A stretch of DNA of 8,190 nt from Atopobium sp. UBA6362 (GTDB taxonomy: Bacteria; Actinomycetota; Coriobacteriia; Coriobacteriales; Atopobiaceae): the NCBI GenBank assembly GCA_002440065.1, contig DJRK01000127.1, positions 1 to 8,190 on the forward strand. Direction: 5' to 3'. Made by a program: the position numbers and the translations under genes. The notes under the pieces are model-generated. The model searched no databases and was not told where the DNA came from. It saw nothing but the letters and a program-made list of their open reading frames with translations. This document shows positions 1 through 6,602 of the stretch, piece after piece. How positions within the stretch are numbered: the stretch's first letter is position 1; each line of letters begins with the position of its first letter.

Positions 1-342
1 CCCCGCGATCCAGAGGCAGGACTCGCGATCGGCGAGGAGGATATCGCAGGCGCAGCCTATCGCGTCCTCGGTGGTGGGCGAGGAATATTTCTGGAGCTCG
101 GAGTCAAACTCGGCCCGAACCTGGCTTGCGCAAGAGACCTCGATGTCGGCGGCGAGCTCCTCGAGGTTGGAGTAGTGAGAGTAGAACGTCGCGCGGTTGA
201 CGCCGGCTTGCTCCATCACTTCTTTGACGGTTACGTCGCAGAGCGGCTTGCTCCGCATGATCGCCTTGAAGCTGGCCTTGATCGCGTTCTTCGTTCGCTG
301 CGCGCGCTTGTCAAACGGCGTCATGGGCTGAGTCGTTTGCAT
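1..342 (-). CDS. TetR/AcrR-family transcriptional regulator, N-terminal part (C-terminus off the left edge)
   Basis: The minus strand reads an open frame of 114 codons from an ATG at 342-340 to the window edge with no stop. Residues 17-63 form a TetR-type DNA-binding domain: a first helix (TKNAIKASFKAIM), then helix-turn-helix with TVKEVMEQAGVNRATFYSHY at 38-57 and the usual acidic follow-on (SNLEELAADIE). The start is supported by AGGGA six bases upstream; the ATG at 346 is in another frame. Family members are dimeric one-component repressors whose C-terminal domain binds a small ligand; that domain is mostly missing here, so the ligand cannot be guessed. The partial C-terminal stretch is rich in Cys (C71, C98, C100, C109), which may be incidental. 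Such repressors often control themselves and a divergent neighbour, but no intact divergent gene is present; the next gene, a phosphatase, runs in the same direction and ends 143 nt upstream of this start. Confidence 0.9.
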   Translation of the reverse strand, partial: MQTTQPMTPFDKRAQRTKNAIKASFKAIMRSKPLCDVTVKEVMEQAGVNRATFYSHYSNLEELAADIEVSCASQVRAEFDSELQKYSSPTTEDAIGCACDILLADRESCLWIAG

Positions 343-485
343 ACATGGTCCCTGTTTCCAATAGCCTCTTTCGTTCGTAACAGGTTAGCGTTCACGTGTT
401 AAAGCGAAGTTGCATGTAGCGACAGGTGTTGCTGTTTGAACATAAATAGCTGATCAAATAGGGCCATGTATGAGGGTCTTCTTTG
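343..485. promoter_or_regulatory. AT-richer gap upstream of the TetR gene with small dyads (candidate operator region)
   Basis: This 143-nt gap between the end of the phosphatase gene and the TetR start is visibly AT-richer than its surroundings. It contains short inverted repeats: TAAC-AG-GTTA at 378-387, CACGTG at 393-398, TAACA/TGTTA at 378-382 and 397-401, and TGTT-TG-AACA at 433-442. TetR proteins bind dyads of this general kind and commonly bind upstream of their own gene, so an autoregulatory operator here is plausible. No convincing -35/-10 pair was found on either strand, and no terminator hairpin is seen after the phosphatase stop, so the phosphatase transcript may run into the TetR gene. 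Confidence 0.3.
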
Positions 486-1073
486 TTATAACGCGTTTTG
501 GATCGCCTCGACGTCGTCACAATAGCGCACGGCTGGCATACCAGTTATTCGCGCACCCTCGCAGTTGTCGGCGTTGTCGTCCACAAAGAGGCATTCGCTC
601 GGCTCGAGCCCGTAGCGCTCGCACAGCAGGCGGTAGATGGCGGGGTCGGGCTTCATGAGCCTCTCGATGCCGGATATGACCGCGCCGTCCATGAGGGGCC
701 AGGAGGGCATGTGCGAGAGCTGCTGCTTGACGTGCGTGGAGGCGTTGGACAGAAGGTAGATGCCGTAGCCCTGCTCCTTGAGGCGGGCGGCGAGCTCGTT
801 TGTGGCCGGGATAGGCGCCGAGAAGCGCGGCCATCCCTCGAAGAGCGCGTCGAGCTCGGGCCAAAGGCGCTGGTCGAGGTGGGCGCGGGCCACGCGCAGC
901 ATCGTCTCGTGCGTGATGGTCCCGGAGTCGAGAAGCGCCCACTCGGGCCGGCCGAAGAGCGCGGCCTGCAGCGCCGCCGCGTCCTCGGGCGTGCTCGCGA
1001 ACTGCGCGCAGAAGTAGGGGCCGTCAAAGGTCATGAGGACGTTCCCCATATCGAAGACCACGTTTTTTATCAT
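486..1073 (-). CDS. HAD-superfamily hydrolase, YihX-like phosphatase (subfamily IA)
   Basis: The product is 195 aa, close to the roughly 200 aa of E. coli YihX (alpha-D-glucose-1-phosphatase), which it resembles in layout. Visible HAD motifs are: motif I VVFDMGNVL with nucleophile D8; motif II LLSNAS with S109; motif III with K141 in LMKPDPAIY; motif IV LFVDDNADN with D165 and D166 for magnesium. Residues 15-90 form the helical cap. The second Asp of motif I is Gly (DMG), as in the FDLGNV of YihX, so this is a subfamily trait and not damage. It probably removes phosphate from a small cytoplasmic metabolite; the substrate is not readable from sequence. I chose the ATG at 1073 because AGAGG lies eight bases upstream. 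The frame stays open to an ATG at 1220, but that extension crosses the palindromic repeat and has no family similarity. The gene is divergent from ettA. Confidence 0.85.
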   Translation of the reverse strand: MIKNVVFDMGNVLMTFDGPYFCAQFASTPEDAAALQAALFGRPEWALLDSGTITHETMLRVARAHLDQRLWPELDALFEGWPRFSAPIPATNELAARLKEQGYGIYLLSNASTHVKQQLSHMPSWPLMDGAVISGIERLMKPDPAIYRLLCERYGLEPSECLFVDDNADNCEGARITGMPAVRYCDDVEAIQNAL

Positions 1074-1097
1074 CGCAGCGCCTCTCGCTGAGTAATT

Positions 1098-1151
1098 TTG
1101 GGGACAGGTTCGAAAATTGCTCAAATGAGTAAAAAACGAACCTGTCCCCAA
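1098..1151. repeat. 54-nt centrally symmetric palindrome, REP-like dispersed repeat candidate
   Basis: Outer arms are perfect 15-mers: TTGGGGACAGGTTCG at 1098-1112 and its exact complement at 1137-1151. Inside each arm sits a run of four A (1113-1116 and 1133-1136), which cannot pair and would form an internal loop. An inner stem follows, TTGCTCA (1117-1123) against TGAGTAA (1126-1132), seven pairs including one G-T. The whole element is symmetric about 1124.5. A second TGAGTAA lies just outside at 1089-1095. It sits between divergent genes, with its edge 24 nt from the phosphatase start, so it is not placed as a terminator. GGGGACAGG-type palindromes recur in many bacterial genomes and resemble REP elements moved by REP-associated Y1 transposases; applying that here is inference from one copy. 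Confidence 0.8.
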
Positions 1152-1167
1152 CTTTGGCCGGGGCGGG

Positions 1168-1173
1168 TAGTAT
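1168..1173 (+). promoter_or_regulatory. Possible -10 box (TAGTAT) for ettA
   Basis: TAGTAT followed by GG lies 45 nt before the ettA start codon. It matches the loose TANNNT actinobacterial -10 pattern and resembles TAGAATGG ahead of the transporter operon. No recognisable -35 hexamer occurs at 16-18 nt; that position falls in the right arm of the palindrome. Tentative. Confidence 0.3.
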
Positions 1174-1218
1174 GGAAAGACTAAAGTCAGACCCTGCGAC
1201 CGGAAGGCGAGAAACCCC

Positions 1219-2898
1219 ATGGCCGAGTTCGTTTACCAGTTCTACAAGGCCCGCAAGGCCGTCCACGACAAGGTGATCCTCGACGACGTGACCGTCGGCG
1301 TGTACCCCGGGGCAAAGATCGGCGTCGTGGGCCCCAACGGCGCGGGCAAGTCCACGCTGCTCAAGGTCATCGCCGGCCTCGAGGACATCTCGAACGGCGA
1401 GGCGCGCCTCACGCCCGGCTACACCGTGGGCATCCTGCAGCAGGAGCCGCCCCTGGACGAGACCAAGACCGTCAAGGAGAACATCGAGCTCGCCTTTGGC
1501 GACGTCATCGCCAAGGTCGAGCGATTCAACGCCATCGGCGAGGAGATGGCCTCCCCCGACGCCGACTTCGACGCCCTCATGGACGAGATGGGCCGCCTCC
1601 AGACCGAGATCGACGCCGCGAACGGCTGGGACCTCGACTCCCAGCTCTCCCAGGCCATGGATGCCCTGCAGTGTCCCGACCCCGACGAGCCGGTGACCCA
1701 CCTCTCCGGCGGCGAGCGCCGCCGCGTGGCCCTGTGCAAGCTCCTTCTTGAGGCCCCTGACCTGCTGCTCCTCGACGAGCCCACGAACCATCTCGACGCC
1801 GAGAGCGTCCTGTGGCTCGAGCAGTTCCTCCACAAGTACCCCGGCGCCGTCATGGCCGTCACGCACGACCGCTACTTCCTCGACGACGTGGCCGAGTGGA
1901 TCTGCGAGGTCGACCGCGGCCAGCTCTACCCCTACGAGGGCAACTACTCCACCTACCTCGAGAAGAAGGCCGCCCGCCTCGAGGCCCAGGGCCAGCAGGA
2001 CGCCCGCCGCGCCAAGAAGATGAAGTCCGAGCTCGAGTGGGTCCGCTCCAGCCCCAAGGCCCGCCAGGCAAAGAGCAAGGCCCGCCTCGCCGCCTACGAG
2101 AAGATGGAGGCCGAGGCCCGCGCGTCGCAGAAGGTCGACTTCACCGACATCCAGATCCCCGTGGGCCCGCGCCTGGGCAACAAGGTCCTCGTCGCCGACC
2201 ACCTGTGCAAGTCCTTCGGCGACCGCGTGCTCATCGACGACCTGTCGTTCGTCTTGCCGCGCAACGGCATCGTGGGCGTGATCGGCCCCAACGGCGTGGG
2301 CAAGTCAACGCTCTTCAAGACCATCGTGGGCCTCGAGCAGCCCACGAGCGGCACCCTTGAGCTGGGCGAGTCCGTCAAGCTCTCCTACGTCGACCAGATG
2401 CGCGAGGGCATCGACCCCGAGAAGACCCTCTGGGAGGTCGTCTCGGACGGCAACGACTATATCCAGGTAGGCGACCAGGAGATCCCGTCGCGCGCCTACG
2501 TCGCGGCCTTCGGCTTCAAGGGCAAGGACCAGCAGAAGCGCGCGGGCGTCCTCTCCGGCGGCGAGCGCAACCGCCTGAACCTCGCGCTCACGCTCAAGCA
2601 GGGCGGCAACCTCCTCCTGCTCGACGAGCCCACGAACGACCTCGACGTCGAGACCCTGGAGTCGCTCGAGGAGGCGCTCGAGAACTTCCCCGGCTGCTCC
2701 GTCGTGATCTCGCACGACCGCTGGTTCCTCGACCGCGTGGCCACCCACATCCTGGCCTGGGAGGGCGACGACGAGAACCCCGGCCGCTGGCACTGGTTCG
2801 AGGGCAACTTCGACGACTACCAGAAGGACCGCGAGCGCCGTCTGGGCGTCGAGGCGTCCAAGCCCCACCGCCTTCACCGAAAGCTCACCCGCGACTAG
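1219..2898 (+). CDS. ettA: Energy-dependent translational throttle protein EttA (ABC-F ATPase)
   Basis: The 559-aa product matches the length (555 aa in E. coli) and motif order of EttA, a cytoplasmic ABC-F protein that binds the ribosomal E site and gates entry into elongation according to ATP/ADP level. It has two ABC domains and no membrane segment. Domain 1: Walker A GPNGAGKST 38-46, signature LSGGE 162-166, Walker B LLLLDEPTNHLD with D186/E187, H-loop THD with H215. The arm insertion lies at about 95-150 and the charged P-site tether linker at about 240-305, including ELEWVR and KARQAKSKARL. Domain 2: Walker A GPNGVGKST 356-364, signature 445-449, D469/E470, SHD with H499. MAEFVYQ and the PGAKIGVVG region are EttA-type, and the C-terminus is complete. 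The ATG has GGAAGG 11 nt upstream, with AGGCGAG nearer. Codons are almost all C/G-ending, fitting high expression. All catalytic residues are intact. Confidence 0.95.
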   Translation: MAEFVYQFYKARKAVHDKVILDDVTVGVYPGAKIGVVGPNGAGKSTLLKVIAGLEDISNGEARLTPGYTVGILQQEPPLDETKTVKENIELAFGDVIAKVERFNAIGEEMASPDADFDALMDEMGRLQTEIDAANGWDLDSQLSQAMDALQCPDPDEPVTHLSGGERRRVALCKLLLEAPDLLLLDEPTNHLDAESVLWLEQFLHKYPGAVMAVTHDRYFLDDVAEWICEVDRGQLYPYEGNYSTYLEKKAARLEAQGQQDARRAKKMKSELEWVRSSPKARQAKSKARLAAYEKMEAEARASQKVDFTDIQIPVGPRLGNKVLVADHLCKSFGDRVLIDDLSFVLPRNGIVGVIGPNGVGKSTLFKTIVGLEQPTSGTLELGESVKLSYVDQMREGIDPEKTLWEVVSDGNDYIQVGDQEIPSRAYVAAFGFKGKDQQKRAGVLSGGERNRLNLALTLKQGGNLLLLDEPTNDLDVETLESLEEALENFPGCSVVISHDRWFLDRVATHILAWEGDDENPGRWHWFEGNFDDYQKDRERRLGVEASKPHRLHRKLTRD

Positions 2899-2950
2899 CG
2901 AATCGCGCGGGCTTCTTGGCGCTATAACGGCTGCAAAGCCACTATCATGG

Positions 2951-2994
2951 GCGGGCACCCCAAGGCCGAGCGCGGCCGGGGCGCCCGCTTTTTT
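2951..2994 (+). terminator. Rho-independent terminator between ettA and the dehydrogenase gene
   Basis: GCGGGCACCCC (2951-2961) pairs with GGGGCGCCCGC (2978-2988), an 11-bp stem with one A-C mismatch; GGCC/GGCC (2964-2967 and 2974-2977) extends it inside. Six T residues follow at 2989-2994. It starts 52 nt after the ettA stop and ends 43 nt before the dehydrogenase start. It most simply ends ettA transcription, but TATAAC (2923-2928) and TATCAT (2943-2948) just upstream leave open that it lies in the dehydrogenase leader as an attenuator. Confidence 0.85.
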
Positions 2995-3037
2995 GCGGCG
3001 GCGCGTGCCGCCCGGACATGGAAAGAAGGACGTTCGC

Positions 3038-4003
3038 ATGACGAAGAAGATCAAGACGCGCAAGGCCGTCATCGTCGGCGCGGGCCGCGTGGGCTCCCAC
3101 AGCGCCCTGTGCCTCATGTTCCAGCACCTGGTGAACGAGATCGTGTTCCTCGACGTGAACGAGGAGGCCGCCCGCGCCCAGGCCCTCGACCTGCAGGACC
3201 TCGCCTCCGGCCTCGGCGACTCCTTCACGATTCGCGTGGGCGACTACTCCGACTGCGCCGACGCCCACTTCGTCATCCTGACCGCCGGCCGCAGCCGCCG
3301 CCCCGGCGAGACGCGCCTCGACATGCTCGCCGGCACCGTGAAGGTCCTCGACGGCATCATCGGGCCGCTGCGCGAGAGCGGCTTCCACGGCATCCTCATC
3401 AGCGTCTCCAACCCGGCCGACATCGTGGTCGAGTACCTGTACCGCAACCTGGGCCTGCCGCGCGGCCACGTCTTTGGCACGGGCACGTCGCTCGACTCCG
3501 CCCGCCTGCGCCGCACACTCTCGGGCATCATCAACGTGAACAGCAAGCAGATCCAGGCCATCTGCATGGGCGAGCACGGCGACTCGTCCTTCATCCCCAC
3601 CTCGCACATCACCGTCCAGGGCATCCCGCTGCGCGAGTACCTGTCGCTGCGCCACACGAGCGTCCACGACATCGACTTCGACGACGTCATGAAGAAGGTC
3701 CGCGAGAGCGGCAGCGCCATCGTGGGCGGTAAGGGCTGCACCGAGTTCGGCATCGCGGCCATGGTCGCGAGCATCGTGCAGTCCGTGCTCCACAACGACC
3801 ACGTGGTCGTGCCGCTCTCGGTCCACCTGGACGGCGAGTACGGCGAGTCCGGCATCGCTGCCGGTGTGCCGTGCATGCTGTCCAACGAGGGCGTCGAGAC
3901 CGTGCTCGAGATAGACCTGTCCTACGACGAGCGCCAGGCCATGCGCAAGAGCTGCGACGTCATCCGCGGCTACGTGAAAAAGGCGCTCCCTCCCATCGAG
4001 TAG
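3038..4003 (+). CDS. L-lactate/malate dehydrogenase family NAD-dependent 2-oxoacid reductase
   Basis: A 321-aa cytoplasmic enzyme of the LDH/MDH superfamily. The Rossmann NAD site is VGAGRVGS at 13-20, with D39 (FLDVN) favouring NAD over NADP. Catalytic and substrate residues by LDH numbering: R93 (R109, mobile loop), N125 (N140, in SNPAD), D153 (D168), R156 (R171, carboxylate binding), H180 (H195, in GEHGDSS) and T235 (T246, in GKGCTEFGIA). The overall style, with PGETRLDM and GEHGDSS, is LDH. However, the specificity position, Gln102 in lactate dehydrogenases, is Arg here (R87 in AGRSRRPGETR), as in malate dehydrogenases. The enzyme may therefore prefer oxaloacetate/malate, or accept both, so I give no gene symbol. 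The start is the ATG with AAGAAGGA seven bases upstream; an upstream in-frame ATG at 2993 overlaps the terminator T-run and is rejected. A terminator lies just ahead, and none is seen behind it. Confidence 0.9.
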   Translation: MTKKIKTRKAVIVGAGRVGSHSALCLMFQHLVNEIVFLDVNEEAARAQALDLQDLASGLGDSFTIRVGDYSDCADAHFVILTAGRSRRPGETRLDMLAGTVKVLDGIIGPLRESGFHGILISVSNPADIVVEYLYRNLGLPRGHVFGTGTSLDSARLRRTLSGIINVNSKQIQAICMGEHGDSSFIPTSHITVQGIPLREYLSLRHTSVHDIDFDDVMKKVRESGSAIVGGKGCTEFGIAAMVASIVQSVLHNDHVVVPLSVHLDGEYGESGIAAGVPCMLSNEGVETVLEIDLSYDERQAMRKSCDVIRGYVKKALPPIE

Positions 4004-4025
4004 CCCACGCCTACGCCCGGTCGCG

Positions 4026-4031
4026 TAGAAT
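4026..4031 (+). promoter_or_regulatory. Possible -10 box (TAGAAT) for the ABC transporter operon
   Basis: TAGAAT followed by GG lies 28 nt before the GTG start of the ATPase gene, in the 56-nt gap after the dehydrogenase stop. It fits the TANNNT -10 pattern and closely matches TAGTATGG before ettA and TAGAAT at 8169. No clear -35 hexamer is present. If real, the leader would be only about 20 nt. Confidence 0.4.
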
Positions 4032-4047
4032 GGCCTGAACCCGATGA

Positions 4048-4054
4048 TTGGAGG
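4048..4054 (+). promoter_or_regulatory. Ribosome binding site that fixes the ATPase start
   Basis: TTGGAGG with a 5-nt gap to GTG at 4060. Its first three bases could be read as an in-frame TTG start, adding four residues, but they belong to this Shine-Dalgarno sequence, so GTG 4060 is the likelier start. An ATG at 4044 is out of frame. Confidence 0.75.
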
Positions 4055-4059
4055 CGCCC

Positions 4060-4833
4060 GTGATCAAGATCGACCACGTGAGCAAATCGTACGACGGCAA
4101 GAAGACCTTCTCGGTACGCGACCTGAACCTAGAGATCCGCGACGGCGAGATATTCGGCCTTTTGGGGCCCAACGGCGCGGGCAAGTCCACGACGCTCAAC
4201 ATGCTCGTGGGCGTGCTCGCGCCCACCGAGGGCAGCATCCAGATCGACGGCGTGGACGTCGCCGCGGACCCGCGCGAGGCGAAGCGGCGCCTGTGCTTCG
4301 TGAGCGACTCGCCCGACCACCTGCTGCGCCTGCGCGGCAGCGAGTACCTGCGCTTCATTGCCGACATCTACGGCGTTCCGGCCGATGTGCGCGCCGAGCG
4401 CGTCGCCAAGCTCGCCGAGGACTACGGCATGGCGTCCGAGCTGGACAACCAGATCAAGTCCTACTCGCACGGCATGCGCCAGAAGATGATGATCATGGGC
4501 GCGCTCCTGCCCAACCCCGACCTGTGGGTGCTCGACGAGCCCATGACGGGCCTCGACCCCAAGGCCTCGTGGCTGCTCAAGCAGTCCATGCGCAGGCATG
4601 CCGACGAGGGCAAGACCGTGCTCTTCTCGACGCACGTCCTCGACGTCGCCGAGAAGGTCGTGGACCGCGTGGGCATCATCGCGCACGGGCAGCTGCTCTT
4701 TGTGGGCACCGTGGAGGAGATGCGCGAGCACTTCCGCAACAACGGCTCGCTCGAGGAGATGTTCCTCGAGCTCACGGGCGACGACTCCCCGTTCGCGGCG
4801 GGCGAGCCGGACGCCGCGGGCGAGGGGATGTAG
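4060..4833 (+). CDS. ABC transporter ATP-binding protein (ABC-2 exporter type)
   Basis: The 257-aa product is a single cytoplasmic nucleotide-binding domain that should power the permease encoded immediately after it. Motifs: Walker A GPNGAGKS 36-43; Q-loop region FVSDSP 80-85, where the usual Gln is Asp (D83); signature YSHGMRQK 135-142, a variant of LSGGQ common in ABC-2 exporter ATPases; Walker B LWVLDEPMTGLDP 155-167 with D159/E160; H-loop STH with H192. The C-terminal tail (about 215-257), including SLEEMFLELTG, is typical of exporter ATPases. The start codon is GTG behind a strong GGAGG. The stop codon is one base before the permease GTG, so the two are translationally coupled. The substrate (drug, lipid, peptide or other) is unknown; no immunity or biosynthesis gene nearby indicates one. 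Confidence 0.92.
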   Translation: MIKIDHVSKSYDGKKTFSVRDLNLEIRDGEIFGLLGPNGAGKSTTLNMLVGVLAPTEGSIQIDGVDVAADPREAKRRLCFVSDSPDHLLRLRGSEYLRFIADIYGVPADVRAERVAKLAEDYGMASELDNQIKSYSHGMRQKMMIMGALLPNPDLWVLDEPMTGLDPKASWLLKQSMRRHADEGKTVLFSTHVLDVAEKVVDRVGIIAHGQLLFVGTVEEMREHFRNNGSLEEMFLELTGDDSPFAAGEPDAAGEGM

Positions 4834-4834
4834 C

Positions 4835-6568
4835 GTGGGCGCCTTCGACTGGGGCCAGTTCCGCGCCCTCTTCTTCGCCATCCACAAGGGGGAGGAGCGC
4901 GCGGACGACGGCATGGGCTCGGGTGGCGGCGGCAACGACGCCGCGCGCATAGCGAGCCTCTTCGTCTCGTTCCTGCTGATCGCCGGCGCGCTCTTTACCG
5001 GGGGCCTCAAGCTCGGCGAGGCGGGCGCCTCGGTGCTCTCGGCCTTCAACATGAGCGTCCTCGCCCTCGTGTTCCTCTCCCTCACGGTCGGCTTCTATAC
5101 GGCGGTGAGCAGCCTCTTCTTCGTGAGCGACCTCGCGTTCTACGTGGCGCTTCCCGTCTCGGGCCAGGCCATCCTGTGGGCGAAGCTCGCCAACTTCATG
5201 GCGGGCGCGTTCGTGACCGATGTCGCCGTCCTGCCGCTCGGGCTCGGCGTGCTCCTGGGCAGGGGAGAAGGGCCCCTTGCCTGGCTGGGCATGATCGCGG
5301 CTTTCGTGCTGTGCGCGCTCGCCGTCAACGTGGCGCTCGTGCTGCTCGTCCTGCCGCTCGTGCGCTTCTCCAAGGTCGCGGCCAACAAGGACCGCTTCGC
5401 ACGCGTTCTCGGGGCCGTGATCACGGTCGCGGTCATCGCCGTGGCGCTGGCCGTCTCCTTCGGCACGCAGTCGCGCGAGACGGGCGAGGCGGACGTGAAC
5501 CTCATCGCCGCCATGATGGAGGGGATCGCCGCGGGGCCGGTGGCGAAGGTCATCCTCACGGTGCTGTGCCCGCCGTTCGCCCTGGGCGGGGCCGTGTTCG
5601 CCGGCGAGGGGGCGCTGCCGGTCCTGGGCGTCCTGGGCATGGCGGCGCTTCTGGGCTGCTACATACTGCTGCTCAACTGGTGCGCGGGCCGCTGGTACTT
5701 CGAGGCCGTGCGCGGGCTGGCCGGCGGCGCGGGCGCGCGCAGCACCAAGCGCTACAGCGCCAAGGAGCTCGCCGGCAAGATGGGCGTGCGCAGCCAGTTC
5801 GCCGCCTTCGTCTCCGAGGACGCCTCGCAGCTCATGCGCGTGCCGTACTTCTTTAACCAGTTCGTGTTGTCGCAGTGGCTCGTGCCGCTCATCTTGGTCG
5901 CGGCGATCGTCGCGAGCGCGGTTGCCGCCGGCGACGGCTTGCCGCTCGACCAGATGCGCGAGCTCGCGGGCTCGCTCACGGTCCTGGGCGGGGGAGCGAC
6001 CTTCCCGCTCATCGCGATCGCGTTTCTCGCCCTGTTCTCGGGGATGCTCTCCTACGTCTTTGGACAGGCGGTGAGCCGAGACGGCCGGGACTTCTTCTAC
6101 TTCCGCGCTATGCCCCTCGACCTGCGGTCCTATGTGCTGGCCAAGTTCGTCGCGGGTGAGCTCGTGGGCCGCGCTCCCATCGCGGCGATTCTGCTTGCGG
6201 GCATGCTCGTCATCGGGCTCCCGGCCTCGACGACCTTGCTGTGCCTGGCGTTCTACGTGCTTGTGCTTGCGGCCTGCGACCTGGTGAGCCTTGCCATGGG
6301 CATGGGCTCGCCCAACCTGAGCTGGGAGGGTGAGGACGAGCTCGCCAAGGGCGGCGACGCCTTTGGCCGCGTCATACTGAGCCTCGTCGCCACGGCCGTG
6401 GTCATGGTGCTGCCGATGGCCTGCGTGGTCGGGCCCCTTCTGCTCGAGGTCGATGCGGGCGCCCTGGGCCCCATCGCGGCCGTCGTCATCGCCGCTGCGG
6501 AGGCCGCTGCGGCAGCCGCCTACGTGTGCGGCCCCGCGCTGCGCAAGCTCGCGGCCGTCGAGCCGTAA
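4835..6568 (+). CDS. ABC-2-type transporter permease, large polytopic membrane subunit
   Basis: A 577-aa integral membrane protein with about 12 hydrophobic segments, roughly at 38-58, 68-93, 118-142, 147-175, 190-209, 237-282 (probably two), 344-365, 378-405, 443-462, 465-488, 511-535 and 543-567. The central hydrophilic loop at about 284-340 carries KRYSAKELAGKMGVRS. Size and layout match the large putative ABC permease family (I believe Pfam PF16949) that pairs with a separate ATPase, giving a complete exporter with the preceding gene. A short element recurs in both halves with identical spacing: D99-x7-P107-x9-K117 and D419-x7-P427-x9-K437. GTG at 4835 was chosen because GAGGGG ends seven bases upstream and the hydrophobic pattern starts soon after. 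The frame is open back to 4598, but only as a shadow of the ATPase gene. A strong terminator follows. Confidence 0.88.
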   Translation: MGAFDWGQFRALFFAIHKGEERADDGMGSGGGGNDAARIASLFVSFLLIAGALFTGGLKLGEAGASVLSAFNMSVLALVFLSLTVGFYTAVSSLFFVSDLAFYVALPVSGQAILWAKLANFMAGAFVTDVAVLPLGLGVLLGRGEGPLAWLGMIAAFVLCALAVNVALVLLVLPLVRFSKVAANKDRFARVLGAVITVAVIAVALAVSFGTQSRETGEADVNLIAAMMEGIAAGPVAKVILTVLCPPFALGGAVFAGEGALPVLGVLGMAALLGCYILLLNWCAGRWYFEAVRGLAGGAGARSTKRYSAKELAGKMGVRSQFAAFVSEDASQLMRVPYFFNQFVLSQWLVPLILVAAIVASAVAAGDGLPLDQMRELAGSLTVLGGGATFPLIAIAFLALFSGMLSYVFGQAVSRDGRDFFYFRAMPLDLRSYVLAKFVAGELVGRAPIAAILLAGMLVIGLPASTTLLCLAFYVLVLAACDLVSLAMGMGSPNLSWEGEDELAKGGDAFGRVILSLVATAVVMVLPMACVVGPLLLEVDAGALGPIAAVVIAAAEAAAAAAYVCGPALRKLAAVEP

Positions 6569-6602
6569 AGGTCCGTGGACCGCTCGTTCCCTCGTTACCG
6601 AT

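Noticed and set aside
470..658. Small plus-strand frame starting MRVFFVITRFGS
   Set aside because: It overlaps the phosphatase gene antisense and becomes Arg-rich low-complexity sequence; at most its first codons could be a relic, noted as a finding.
1044..1052. Missing second Asp in HAD motif I (DMGNV)
   Set aside because: The same DxGNV form is normal in YihX-type phosphatases, so it is a subfamily feature and not evidence of inactivation.
1074..1220. 49-residue N-terminal extension of the phosphatase to an ATG at 1220
   Set aside because: It would translate through the palindrome, overlaps the ettA start and has no family match; the HAD fold starts right at the ATG at 1073, which has a ribosome binding site.
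1024..2202. Long minus-strand open frame (392 codons) opposite the phosphatase start and ettA
   Set aside because: It is antisense to a certain EttA gene, has low-complexity Leu/Gly/Val/Ala composition and no known motif; long antisense frames are expected at this GC content.
2993..3037. 15-residue extension of the dehydrogenase
   Set aside because: The ATG at 2993 lies in the terminator T-run and lacks a ribosome binding site; ATG 3038 has AAGAAGGA at good spacing and starts just before the NAD-binding fold.
4598..4834. 79-residue upstream extension of the permease frame
   Set aside because: Ser/Arg/Thr-rich shadow of the ATPase gene in another frame; GTG 4835 has its own ribosome binding site.
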